DNA of 64,000 nucleotides from Paenibacillus oleatilyticus (GTDB lineage: Bacteria; Bacillota; Bacilli; Paenibacillales; NBRC-103111): the NCBI RefSeq assembly GCF_018998565.1, contig NZ_JAHNZO010000004.1, positions 248,001 to 312,000 of the forward strand, given 5' to 3'. A program made the translations under genes and the position numbers. Of this stretch, positions 8,744-16,343 are shown one piece after another. The notes beneath the pieces are model-generated. The model worked only from the letters and a program-made list of their open reading frames with translations, was not told where the DNA came from and did no database searches. The first letter of the stretch is position 1; each line of letters starts with the position of its first letter.

Positions 8744-8767
8744 AAATCCGCCTCTTTTCGCTATAAG
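8738..8767 (+). promoter_or_regulatory. weak candidate promoter of the acyltransferase gene
   Basis: GTTACA (8738-8743) and TATAAG (8762-8767) are 18 bp apart, 36 bp before the chosen start codon. The -10 is good and the -35 is poor. Confidence 0.3.
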
Positions 8768-8803
8768 ATGAAGTCCTACGAGCTAAGGAAAGAGGGAAAA
8801 GCA

Positions 8804-10693
8804 ATGCCATCACCGATCGAAGGAAAAAGCCGGTACATGCCCGGAATCGACGGCCTGCGGGCTCTGGCCGTACTGGCCGTCATCGCTTATCACCTTCACC
8901 CCGGGTGGGCGCCCGGCGGGCTGCTCGGTGTCGGGATATTTTTCGTCCTGTCCGGTTATCTGATTACGGATTTATTGATCGCCGAATGGCGGAGAGAAGG
9001 ACGGCTGAATCTGAAAAGCTTCTGGCTGCGGCGCTTCCGGCGGCTGCTTCCGGCCATGCTGGTCCTCCTCTCGGCGGTTGCGGCGTGGATATGGCTGGTC
9101 GACCGCTCCCGGCTGCCGGCGCTTCAGGGAGACTTCCTGGCGGCACTGGCCTATGTCAGCAACTGGTGGCTGGTGTACCGCGAGGTATCTTATTTCGAAA
9201 GCCTCGGCCCCCCTTCCCCGCTCGGCCATTTCTGGTCGCTTGCGGTGGAGGAGCAGTTTTATTTGCTGTGGCCCTTGCTTTTGGCACTCGGGCTGCGCTT
9301 GCAGCCCCGGCGGGGCTGGCTTGCCGGAGCCATGCTGGTCGGCGCAGCCGCTTCGGCGGCCGCCATGGCGCTGCTATACGAGCCCGGCACCGATCCGAGC
9401 CGGATTTATTACGGAACCGACACCAGAGCCTTCGGCCTGCTGATCGGAGCCGCGCTCGCGGTCGTCTGGCCGAGCGGAAAGCTCTCCACCGGCACATCTG
9501 TCCGCGTCAGGCGGATCGTGGATTCGGCTGGGACGGCTGGACTGTTCGCCGTTCTGCTGATGATCGTCCGAAGCGGCCAGTACGACGCTTTCTTATATCA
9601 GGGCGGATTTGTACTGTTGTCTCTGGCGGTGGCAGTCACGGTAGCGGCGCTTGCCCACCCGTCCGGCCAGCTCGGACGCATCCTGGGCTGTCAACCGCTG
9701 CGCTGGCTCGGCGTACGATCGTACGGCATTTATTTGTGGCATTATCCCGTTATCGTTCTGACCGGTCCGCCAAGCGGCAGCGACGGAATCAGCTTGGCGC
9801 GCGCCGCCCTGCAGCTGACCGCTACCATCGGACTTGCGGCTTTATCTTGGAAATTCGTGGAGGAGCCTATTCGTCGGAGAGGTGTGAAAGCTTGGGGAGC
9901 GCAGCTGTTCGGCCGGTACCGGAAACGGCTCCCCCAGCCAGACATGCGATGGATCGTATCGGCGCTGCTCATTTTGTTCATCTGCGCTTCCTGCCTGGGA
10001 GAAAGCCCGCAGCCCCCCACCGTTACCAATGCCTTGGCCGAGGGAAGTGAAGGGATCGCTGTGCCCGCCCCAGCACCGGCGCCCCAGCCGGATCAAGGAA
10101 ACGGGACGGGCACGGTGACGGAAGCGTCGGGTCCGAAGACGGATGAAGCCGCCGAAGCCGTTGCTGAAACCGCCCCTCCCGTTACCCCGGAGGCCGCTCC
10201 TGAAGAAGAAGCGGGGACAGGGGTTACCGCGATCGGAGATTCGGTTCTGCTCGGCACCGCTGCGCAGCTGGAGAAGCAGCTGCCCGGTATCGTCATCGAC
10301 GGCAAGGTCGGAAGACAATTGGCTCAGGCGCAGGAGGTCGCTGACCGTCTCCGGTCGAAAGGAAAGCTCGGCTCCCGGATCATCATCGAGCTGGGCACGA
10401 ACGGAGCGTTCTCCAAGAAACAGCTGGAATCGCTGCTGCACTCCTTGGCTGATGCCAGGCAAATCGTGCTGGTAAATACGCGCGTTCCCCGTCCATGGGA
10501 AGGTACGGTGAACGACATGCTGAAGGAAGCCTCCGACCGCTTCGCCAACACGACGCTCGTCGATTGGCATGCCGCAAGCGCGGGCAAAGCTTCCTTCTTC
10601 GCTGCCGACGGCGTCCATTTGAACGCCGAAGGCGCTGAATATTACGCCTCGCTTCTGGCAAAGGCGGTGCGCAAGCCTCGATCTTCCGAGTGA
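8804..10693 (+). CDS. OatA-like membrane O-acyltransferase with SGNH domain
   Basis: A 629-residue two-domain enzyme. The first ~370 residues are an acyltransferase-3 membrane domain with about ten helices, opening with PGIDGLRALAVLAVIAYHLH and containing HFWSLAVEEQFYLLWP. A last helix (about 390-410) and a Pro/Ala/Glu-rich linker lead to an extracellular SGNH hydrolase-like domain with GDSV near 478-481, ELGTNG, and the Asp/His pair in ADGVH near 602-605. In OatA-type enzymes the membrane part brings acetyl groups across and the SGNH part transfers them to peptidoglycan or a wall polymer, giving lysozyme resistance. The acceptor here is inferred. The ATG at 8804 has GAGGG seven bases upstream. 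Confidence 0.85.
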   Translation: MPSPIEGKSRYMPGIDGLRALAVLAVIAYHLHPGWAPGGLLGVGIFFVLSGYLITDLLIAEWRREGRLNLKSFWLRRFRRLLPAMLVLLSAVAAWIWLVDRSRLPALQGDFLAALAYVSNWWLVYREVSYFESLGPPSPLGHFWSLAVEEQFYLLWPLLLALGLRLQPRRGWLAGAMLVGAAASAAAMALLYEPGTDPSRIYYGTDTRAFGLLIGAALAVVWPSGKLSTGTSVRVRRIVDSAGTAGLFAVLLMIVRSGQYDAFLYQGGFVLLSLAVAVTVAALAHPSGQLGRILGCQPLRWLGVRSYGIYLWHYPVIVLTGPPSGSDGISLARAALQLTATIGLAALSWKFVEEPIRRRGVKAWGAQLFGRYRKRLPQPDMRWIVSALLILFICASCLGESPQPPTVTNALAEGSEGIAVPAPAPAPQPDQGNGTGTVTEASGPKTDEAAEAVAETAPPVTPEAAPEEEAGTGVTAIGDSVLLGTAAQLEKQLPGIVIDGKVGRQLAQAQEVADRLRSKGKLGSRIIIELGTNGAFSKKQLESLLHSLADARQIVLVNTRVPRPWEGTVNDMLKEASDRFANTTLVDWHAASAGKASFFAADGVHLNAEGAEYYASLLAKAVRKPRSSE

Positions 10694-10993
10694 CGCACCG
10701 GGCTTTTTACGGAGCTGTGATATATCGCAAGAAGCATAATACGCCGGCTTCCGTCAGGTTGTGAACGATGGATGCCGCAAGGTCGATCCGCAGATTGCTT
10801 CTCTCAAGAGCCGTTTGGTGTCCGCACCGGCGGCTCGCCTCTCGTTTATCGGACGCTTGCCCGTCATTTGGCGCGTAACGGCCCCCAGAGCGCAGCTCCT
10901 CTTGTCTTCTGACCGGTTTATGATAAAATAAAGCCATCAAATTTCATTATATGATATTAAGTTTCATCAAATGAAATAAAAGGAGGGATGACG
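10694..10993. other. 300-bp intergenic region, no gene seen
   Basis: No frame here has a ribosome site or a recognisable product. The only clear structure is the pair of near-palindromes at its right end, listed separately. Confidence 0.5.
10942..10976. promoter_or_regulatory. tandem near-palindromic operator candidate
   Basis: TTTCATTATATGATA (10942-10956) and TTTCATCAAATGAAA (10962-10976) start exactly 20 bp apart, two helical turns. The second is a perfect 6-3-6 palindrome and the first is near-perfect. They end 4 bp before the AGGAGG of the methyltransferase gene, a suitable place for a repressor. No regulator gene adjoins. Confidence 0.45.
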
Positions 10994-11794
10994 ATGGATC
11001 AGGATCGGAGCGTTAAAGCACGCGTTCAGGAGCAATTCGGCAAGCATGCGGAGAAATATGTGGCCAGCGAGGGACACGCGCAAGGAGACGACCTTGAGAT
11101 AATGCTTCAGTGGCTCGAACCCCGCCCCGAGTGGCGGGTGCTCGATATCGCGACCGGTGGAGGCCATGCGGCCGGGAAGCTTTCTCCCTGTGTCCGGTAC
11201 GTTGTCGCGACCGATTTGACCCGGCCCATGCTGGCCGCGGCGGCCGCTCACCTGGCGGGCCGGGGATGCGATAACATTCTGTACACCGTCGCGGATGCGG
11301 AGCAGTTGCCGTTTCTGGACGCCGCCTTCGATGCAGTCGCCTGCCGGATCGCTGCGCATCATTTCCCGAACCCCTCGCTCTTTATCCAGGAAGCAGCGCG
11401 CGTGCTAAAGCCCGGCGGACGGTTTATGTTCATCGACAACGTCGCCCCGGAGGACGACGCCTTGGCCGCTTTCATGAACCGCTTCGAGGCGATGCGCGAC
11501 CCAAGCCACGTCCGCTGCTTGCCGGTCCACGAATGGAAGGCGCTTGCAGAAGCGTCCGGACTGCGCGTCGTTCACGAGCAAATGGGCCGCAAGCGGCACG
11601 CTTTTCCGTCCTGGGTGCGGCGGACCGCCGATACGGAGGATCAGGCGCGGCTGGTCGAGCAGTTTATCCTTGGCGGCCCCGCTTCCGGACGCGAATACTT
11701 TTCCGTGCAGGCCGACGAAGGCACGGACGGGGCGCTGCAATCGCTGCAAATTGACGATTGGCGCGTCCTTCTGGAGAAACCGGCACTGCTGTAA
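10994..11794 (+). CDS. class I SAM-dependent methyltransferase
   Basis: This 266-residue protein has a Methyltransf_11 fold. Motif I is VLDIATGGGH (about 48-57); an acidic residue ends the next strand in VATDLTRPML; motif II/III is VADAEQLPF followed by DAVACRIAAHHF; and VLKPGGRFMFID is the post-IV strand. This is the UbiE/YcgJ-like group, whose members methylate small molecules; the substrate cannot be read. The C-terminal ~90 residues have a Trp/Arg-rich lid-like segment. Two ATGs stand 6 bp apart; the second, at 10994, is seven bases from AGGAGG and is preferred. Its control may be through the palindromes just upstream. Confidence 0.85.
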   Translation: MDQDRSVKARVQEQFGKHAEKYVASEGHAQGDDLEIMLQWLEPRPEWRVLDIATGGGHAAGKLSPCVRYVVATDLTRPMLAAAAAHLAGRGCDNILYTVADAEQLPFLDAAFDAVACRIAAHHFPNPSLFIQEAARVLKPGGRFMFIDNVAPEDDALAAFMNRFEAMRDPSHVRCLPVHEWKALAEASGLRVVHEQMGRKRHAFPSWVRRTADTEDQARLVEQFILGGPASGREYFSVQADEGTDGALQSLQIDDWRVLLEKPALL

Positions 11795-11811
11795 CGTCCA
11801 TTCCGGCCCCG

Positions 11812-12969
11812 CTAAGCGGGGTCCGGCTTTCCCGAGCCGCCGCCGGAGGCGCCATACGTCACGTGGCTCTCAAACGACGGGTTCAGCGGTACGATCATAA
11901 TGTGCGTCTGCCCCGGCCGGAACGCGGCTTCGCGACCTTGCTCGTAATAGCGGACCGGATCGTTCGCCTTATCCCGCCTCCACTCCAGCGACTTCACCTT
12001 GCCCTGCTGGAACAGCAGCGCGGGACCTTTGCCGGTCAGCCGAACGTCGAGGCGGCCTTCCTTGTCCAGCACCTTGTGATCGGTGCCCATCACGACCACA
12101 TTGGAAGCGCTCAGCGGCTGATCGTTGTTAAGATCGGTATGCTTGCTGCCGTTGATCGAGCGTTGGTACTTGCCGCCGGCCGGATCATATTCGTAAGAGA
12201 CGACATAGCTTTTCCACAGAAAGGTAATGTCTACCTTGGGCGCATCCTGCGCCGTCGTCCCCATCGTCCCGACCGCTTCCGCTTCGTTTTTCGCAAAGGC
12301 GTATACCGTTCCCGTCGGGCCTTGCTCGTCCAGCCCCCGCTTTTGCGCGCCTGTACGGATGTTCTCCAGATTCGTATACAGGTTGTGCGGAGCTTTCCGC
12401 GACTTCTCCCGCCAGAAATAAGGCCCGGCATTCGTAATCTCGTCCAGATCGGCGATCTTCTCTTTCCGAAGCTGCTCGTACGCATCCGGACTGCCGCCCG
12501 CATGCACCTGGATGGCCCCGAAGCTTTTGCCGATATCGATAAAATACGGCCGAATGCTGCGCACCGGACCGATCGGCTCCGCGAACGCGCTGCTCTGGAA
12601 CAGCGCCACGAGCCGCGTCACTTCGCCTTCGGCCAACACTTCGAACAAAACGTCCGCCTGCGTCAGCCCGCTTTGCGGCCGCGCCGCGGGATGGTTATTG
12701 ATCATGACCATCACCGGCCGGGCGTCGCTGGGCTGCGGCAGCATCATCCCGGTCAGCGGCGCCTGATAGGTCGGCGGCTGAACCGGTAGCGTCGGCGGCG
12801 GGTCCGCAACGGGCTTCTCCGACTCGACCGGCGCAGCGACGGGCTTGTCCGGCTGCCCGCCGCCCGTCAGACTGCAGCCCGCCGCCGTCATGGCGAGGCA
12901 GCCCGCCAGCAGCGCGAGCCTCCCCCGCCGCCAGAACCGGCTCCATCTTCTCCATCCTCTTCGTTTCAT
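11812..12969 (-). CDS. DUF3048 lipoprotein (YerB family)
   Basis: The 385-residue product begins with a positively charged signal and a likely lipobox ending AAGC at Cys32, then a Pro/Val-rich spacer (38-75). The DUF3048 region follows, with RPVMVMINNHPAARPQSGL, ADVLFEVLAEGEVTRLVALF and PVRSIRPYFIDI, all characteristic of Bacillus YerB, an envelope protein of unclear function. The C-terminal region (about 230-385) matches the second YerB domain, with RTGAQKRGLDEQ and PGQTHIMIVPL. The ATG at 12969 has GAGGTG upstream; a longer frame reaching 13095 lacks a site and would bury the signal peptide. The stop overlaps a GC-rich hairpin. Confidence 0.85.
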   Translation of the reverse strand: MKRRGWRRWSRFWRRGRLALLAGCLAMTAAGCSLTGGGQPDKPVAAPVESEKPVADPPPTLPVQPPTYQAPLTGMMLPQPSDARPVMVMINNHPAARPQSGLTQADVLFEVLAEGEVTRLVALFQSSAFAEPIGPVRSIRPYFIDIGKSFGAIQVHAGGSPDAYEQLRKEKIADLDEITNAGPYFWREKSRKAPHNLYTNLENIRTGAQKRGLDEQGPTGTVYAFAKNEAEAVGTMGTTAQDAPKVDITFLWKSYVVSYEYDPAGGKYQRSINGSKHTDLNNDQPLSASNVVVMGTDHKVLDKEGRLDVRLTGKGPALLFQQGKVKSLEWRRDKANDPVRYYEQGREAAFRPGQTHIMIVPLNPSFESHVTYGASGGGSGKPDPA

Positions 12970-13263
12970 ACACGTCACCTCATCTGCATGTCCTCTAGTA
13001 ATCTGTATTCTAGCGAGGCTTGATTTAGAAGCGATTTCGCGCAAAAAGACGAAAAATCGGCGCTTTTCAATATATTTAACGCATTTTCTTCCCAAAGGTT
13101 TCCAACGACCTCCGAATCTCCAAACAAATCACAGCAGGGAAAAAGGAAAAATTGTCGAAAATAACCATTTACGATGCCGCCGTTGTCCGAAATCGTAACG
13201 ATCGGTTGGATCAGAAGATTACGTTTGCGGTTTCGATAGTCCATCGCCATCAGGAGGTGTCTT
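12970..13263. other. divergent intergenic region with possible 0A box
   Basis: This 294-bp gap between divergent genes holds no convincing gene. TGTCGAA at 13153-13159 matches a Spo0A box and lies 105 bp before the kinase start. The rest shows AT-rich stretches typical of promoters but no clear -35/-10 pair. Confidence 0.35.
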
Positions 13264-14529
13264 ATGATTGAAGTTCTTCCCCTGCTGCTGAACACCTTTA
13301 TTATTATTCTATCTATCTTTTTTTATCAAATCGTTTGTCTCGACAAAGACAGGCCGGAACGCACCAGCCGGTGGTTTCTGCTCCTGTTCTCCATCGTAGC
13401 AATGGCGATGTGCATGGCTTTTCCGATTCACCTGGTTTCCGGGCATATTTTCGACCTCCGCTATGTGCCGATTCTGCTTTGCTACTTGTACGGTGGTCAC
13501 CGCAACCTGCTTTATATTTCCATCGCTTATCTCGGCTTCCGGTCGCTGCTCGGCGGAGAAGGGATGGTGACAGCGGTGATCGTGTACGCGATTGTGTTTC
13601 CGCTGATGATCATCTTCGGTCCCTTTCGACCCGCCCAGCGCAAAATCAAGCGCATCCTCCACGGCACCGGTTTAACCCTCGTCTGGGCACTTACAGCCGT
13701 CGTGTTCTCCAGCTTGCGCACCGGAAGGGAAGACCTTCTCATCAGTTGGTTTCTGATGTACTTAATCCTTGTCACGACCTTCACGATGGCCATGTCGCTT
13801 TTCATTGTGGAGGGAATTTATGAAAAAATGAAGCTGCGCAAAGAAGTGGAGCGCGCAGAAAAAATGTATCTTGTCGGAGAGCTCGCCGCCTCGTTCGCCC
13901 ATGAAATCCGCAATCCGCTCACCGTTGTCAGCGGCTTTTTGCAATTGATGGGCAAAAATCAGATTGCGGAAGAAGCCAAACCCGATTACTTGCGTGTGAT
14001 GATCACCGAATTGGAGCGGGCCCAGGCGATCATATCGGATTATTTGGCGATTGCCAAGCCGAAAACCGATTCGATCCAGCTTATCCAATTGGAGCCGTTG
14101 CTGAAGCAAATCATCGAATTGATGTCCCCTTACGCGCTCATGAATACGGTCAGCATGGCCAGCTCCATCGAGCAGGGCCTTCAGCTCAAGGCCGATGCTT
14201 CCCGGCTCAGCCAGTCGCTGATCAACATTGTCAAGAACGGCATTGAAGCGATGCCCGACGGGGGAACCTTGGAAATCAAAGCGTACCGGAGGCAGAGAAA
14301 GCTGTTGATTGAAATAGCGGATCAAGGCATCGGCATGACCCAGGCGGAGATCGACCGGCTCGGCACCCCGTTTTATACGACCAAAGAAAAAGGCACCGGC
14401 ATCGGTACCATGGTCGCGCTCGGCATTATCGGAAGCATGGGCGGTCGAACCGAAGTGCACAGCGAGAAGGGAGCCGGGACGACCTTCACGATCATTTTGC
14501 CCGTGCGGTCGAGCACGATCTCAGAATGA
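13264..14529 (+). CDS. sporulation-type sensor histidine kinase (KinB-like)
   Basis: The 421-residue kinase has five or six membrane helices (about 5-183) of the 5TMR-LYT type with almost no extracellular domain. A HisKA dimerisation domain follows with the phospho-accepting H213 in FAHEIRNPLT, then a HATPase_c domain: N box SLINIVKNGIEAM, G1 DQGIGM, F box PFYTTKEKGTGIG and a final glycine-rich turn. KinB and related kinases of sporulating bacilli share this plan and feed the Spo0 phosphorelay; the link is inferred. No response regulator gene adjoins, as expected for an orphan phosphorelay kinase. GGAGGTG lies before the ATG. Confidence 0.85.
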   Translation: MIEVLPLLLNTFIIILSIFFYQIVCLDKDRPERTSRWFLLLFSIVAMAMCMAFPIHLVSGHIFDLRYVPILLCYLYGGHRNLLYISIAYLGFRSLLGGEGMVTAVIVYAIVFPLMIIFGPFRPAQRKIKRILHGTGLTLVWALTAVVFSSLRTGREDLLISWFLMYLILVTTFTMAMSLFIVEGIYEKMKLRKEVERAEKMYLVGELAASFAHEIRNPLTVVSGFLQLMGKNQIAEEAKPDYLRVMITELERAQAIISDYLAIAKPKTDSIQLIQLEPLLKQIIELMSPYALMNTVSMASSIEQGLQLKADASRLSQSLINIVKNGIEAMPDGGTLEIKAYRRQRKLLIEIADQGIGMTQAEIDRLGTPFYTTKEKGTGIGTMVALGIIGSMGGRTEVHSEKGAGTTFTIILPVRSSTISE

Positions 14530-14976
14530 GCAGTAGGCTTGCGAACGGTCGATCAAGCGCGAGCGCTCGAAGGCGGTCCCCTCATGAGCATGTCCCGCCG
14601 ACGGGTTAAGCAGCTGCGCGGTCAAATCGGCCAGAGCGACTTCCGCGATGTCCGTGCGCATTGGTCCCCACGCCGCGGCATGACTCCGAACGTAGCTGAC
14701 GGCTTCGCAAACGGACAGTCCCTTCAGCTTCAGAAAGACCGAAGTCCACCGCACGATATCGGCGTACGGCTGCGTGTTCGGCACGATATATTCCGACCAT
14801 CCGTTCACGCCGTGGGAGGACAGCTTCAGCAGTCCGCAGTTGCAGTCGCGGCAATTGCCCGCGATGCGGGCCTCAATCAGCCGGCAATCGAACCGGTAGA
14901 CCTCAATAAGCCCGATCCGGCTCGTCGACAAGATACCTTCGTTAACTTCGGGCAGGGGATCGCTTAATTTCAACAT
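14521..14976 (-). CDS. unknown protein under a c-di-AMP riboswitch
   Basis: I do not recognise this 151-residue protein with confidence. It has a cysteine cluster (CRDCNCG, about 42-48) and a region, GLLKLSSHGVNGWSEYIVP, followed by RTDIAEVALADL, that faintly recalls the N-terminal capping domain of enolase-superfamily enzymes; no catalytic barrel is present, so this is only a resemblance. The ATG at 14976 has GGAG upstream. Its last 9 bp overlap the end of the kinase gene on the other strand. Its leader holds a complete ydaO-type aptamer and terminator, so expression should fall when c-di-AMP is high. Targets of this riboswitch are often potassium, osmolyte or cell-wall proteins. Confidence 0.7.
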   Translation of the reverse strand: MLKLSDPLPEVNEGILSTSRIGLIEVYRFDCRLIEARIAGNCRDCNCGLLKLSSHGVNGWSEYIVPNTQPYADIVRWTSVFLKLKGLSVCEAVSYVRSHAAAWGPMRTDIAEVALADLTAQLLNPSAGHAHEGTAFERSRLIDRSQAYCSF

Positions 14977-15022
14977 GAACAATTTCTCCTTTTTCTGATA
15001 CAAATGGGGTATTTTGGGACAA

Positions 15023-15074
15023 TAAAAAAACAAAAAGAAGCCCAAGAGCAGAGAAACTCTACTCTCGGGCTTCT
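15023..15074 (-). terminator. terminator of riboswitch A
   Basis: On the minus strand AGAAGCCCGAGAG pairs with CTCTTGGGCTTCT, with further pairing inside, and is followed by TTTTTGTTTTTTT. It lies between the aptamer and the gene at 14976, as the expression platform of a transcriptional riboswitch. Confidence 0.85.
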
Positions 15075-15114
15075 AGCACAGGAATTCACACAGGCTGCAG
15101 AGGCACGATCGTCG

Positions 15115-15285
15115 TTCTCTCTCAATCCGCTTACGAGGTTAGCTGTCGGATTCGGGCTTGAGAGTGCCCTACCCCAGCGCTTGCAAAACAAGCGCGAAAG
15201 GATTCACCCCATGAAACCGTCCTTCTCATCGGCGGTTTCGATTGGTTCCCCCGCTTCCCGGTTCGGGAATTCAGCGTTTGGTTTG
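15115..15285 (-). ncRNA. c-di-AMP riboswitch (ydaO/yuaA type), copy A
   Basis: Read on the minus strand, the segment has the ydaO signature elements in order: CGCTGAATTCC, GCGGGGGAACC, GGGGTGAATCC, GGGTAGGGCACTCTC, CCCGAATCCGACAGC and TAACCTCGTAAGCG. CGCT and AGCG at the two ends form the closing helix. This class binds cyclic di-AMP and switches genes off. A terminator follows 40 bases downstream, then the gene ending at 14521. Only the sequence pattern is seen; ligand binding is established for the class. Confidence 0.9.
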
Positions 15286-15307
15286 GAATATCAAGTTGTT
15301 GACAAGA

Positions 15308-15336
15308 ATCATACGCCGGTCGACGCGCAAAGTAAA
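15308..15336 (-). promoter_or_regulatory. promoter of riboswitch A transcript
   Basis: On the minus strand TTTACT and TATGAT are separated by 17 bp. The predicted start falls about 20 bases before the aptamer. Confidence 0.6.
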
Positions 15337-15562
15337 ATCCGAAACCGCACGCTATTTTTGAGCTTTTCGCTTTTTTGGCATGTGAAAACGGATTCATATA
15401 GAGCCGGCATTGATTATCGATACAAAAGCTGCGCAATTCGTCGCTTTTCACCTTTTTCAAGAAAATCGAAGAAATACAGAGATTCATGCAGAATAAAGGA
15501 GATCGGCATCACCTTTCTCCTTCCAAATATATCCTAAGGCCGAATACGCGCTGCGGCGTTTC

Positions 15563-15592
15563 TTTACACCGGCTAAATCGCAGGCGTATGAT
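15563..15592 (+). promoter_or_regulatory. promoter of riboswitch B transcript
   Basis: TTTACA (15563-15568) and TATGAT (15587-15592) are 18 bp apart. The predicted start is about 25 bases before aptamer B. The -10 word is the same as in the opposing promoter. Confidence 0.55.
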
Positions 15593-15619
15593 ACGACTCA
15601 AGTTGATTCGAAAATCCAA

Positions 15620-15800
15620 TCACATCGCTTAATTTCCTTACCAGGAAAGCGGGGGAACCAAAACAAGCGATACGGCGCACACTGAGAGCCGTGCCGCCCA
15701 TCGCATTGGGGTGAATCTCAATCGCGCATACCGCACATGCGCCAGAGTAGGGCGACTCTCACCGCCCGAACCCGTCAGCTAACCTCGTCAGCGCAGTCGA
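15620..15800 (+). ncRNA. c-di-AMP riboswitch (ydaO/yuaA type), copy B
   Basis: On the plus strand the ydaO elements appear in order: ATCGCTTAATTTCC, GCGGGGGAACC, TTGGGGTGAATCT, AGTAGGGCGACTCTC, CCCGAACCCGTCAGC and TAACCTCGTCAGCGC. CGCT and AGCG close the aptamer. It has the same core as copy A but different peripheral stems, so the two are not a recent duplication. It leads to the gene at 15932. Confidence 0.9.
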
Positions 15801-15849
15801 GAGAGGCATCGCTTTTCACGCGTAGGACACGGCTTGTTCCGTGCCTTAG

Positions 15850-15893
15850 GAAGCCGCGGCGGAGCTCGTCTATCCCCGCAGGCTTCTTTCGTA
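15850..15893 (+). terminator. terminator of riboswitch B
   Basis: GAAGCCGCGG pairs with CCGCAGGCTTC, with one unpaired A, followed by TTTCGTATT. The T-run is poor, but the place between aptamer and ribosome site fits a transcriptional expression platform. Confidence 0.65.
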
Positions 15894-15931
15894 TTGCCTT
15901 CTCTCCTCATATCCCTTAGGAGGAGAAAATC

Positions 15932-16342
15932 ATGGAACAGGAACAGCAAACTATTTTGGTCTCAGCCCCCAATAAGCCCGGGGAAGCGTTTATCCGGCAG
16001 CTCAAATTCGGCAGCATTCCGTTTGCGGTCATCGTCAACAACAAAGCCGAACAGACCCGGCTGCAGGAGCTTGGGGCCGAGCGAATTGTGATGGTGGATA
16101 CGAACGAGGAGAATACGTGGCTCGTCCCCGAATGGCCTGTCGGCAAAGTGTTTTTGTTCGAGAACAGCCTGACCCTGTGCTGCCGCTATATCCGCATTTG
16201 CCGCACCTGGACCTCGGAACCGCTGTATGTCATTACGCAATCGAATCATCCGCGCTTGATTTATAAAGGGCTCGGGGCCAACTATGTAATTCATACGAAC
16301 AGCGGCGAAGTATCGTTTCTGATTCATTCGGCGCACGAATAG
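15932..16342 (+). CDS. small alpha/beta protein under a c-di-AMP riboswitch
   Basis: The function of this 136-residue cytoplasmic protein is not known to me. It alternates strands and helices like a small Rossmann-type domain: TILVSAP, IPFAVIVNN, AERIVMVD, GKVFLFEN and EPLYVIT strands with helices between. This recalls the RCK_N domain of potassium-channel regulators (KtrA/TrkA), which would suit a c-di-AMP riboswitch, but the GxGxxG loop is missing (SAPNKPGEA), so the likeness is only structural guesswork. AGGAGGAG precedes the ATG. It ends 1 bp from the convergent dioxygenase gene. Confidence 0.65.
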   Translation: MEQEQQTILVSAPNKPGEAFIRQLKFGSIPFAVIVNNKAEQTRLQELGAERIVMVDTNEENTWLVPEWPVGKVFLFENSLTLCCRYIRICRTWTSEPLYVITQSNHPRLIYKGLGANYVIHTNSGEVSFLIHSAHE

Positions 16343-16343
16343 A

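Noticed and set aside
10707-10940. 77-codon minus-strand frame after the acyltransferase gene
   Set aside because: No ribosome site, no hydrophobic core or known motif; likely chance in GC-rich DNA.
12975-13295. 106-codon minus-strand frame upstream of the DUF3048 gene
   Set aside because: It overlaps the start of the histidine kinase gene and lacks a ribosome site and a recognisable product.
15004-15537. 177-codon plus-strand frame between the riboswitches
   Set aside because: It runs through the riboswitch A aptamer and terminator in the wrong sense and matches nothing.
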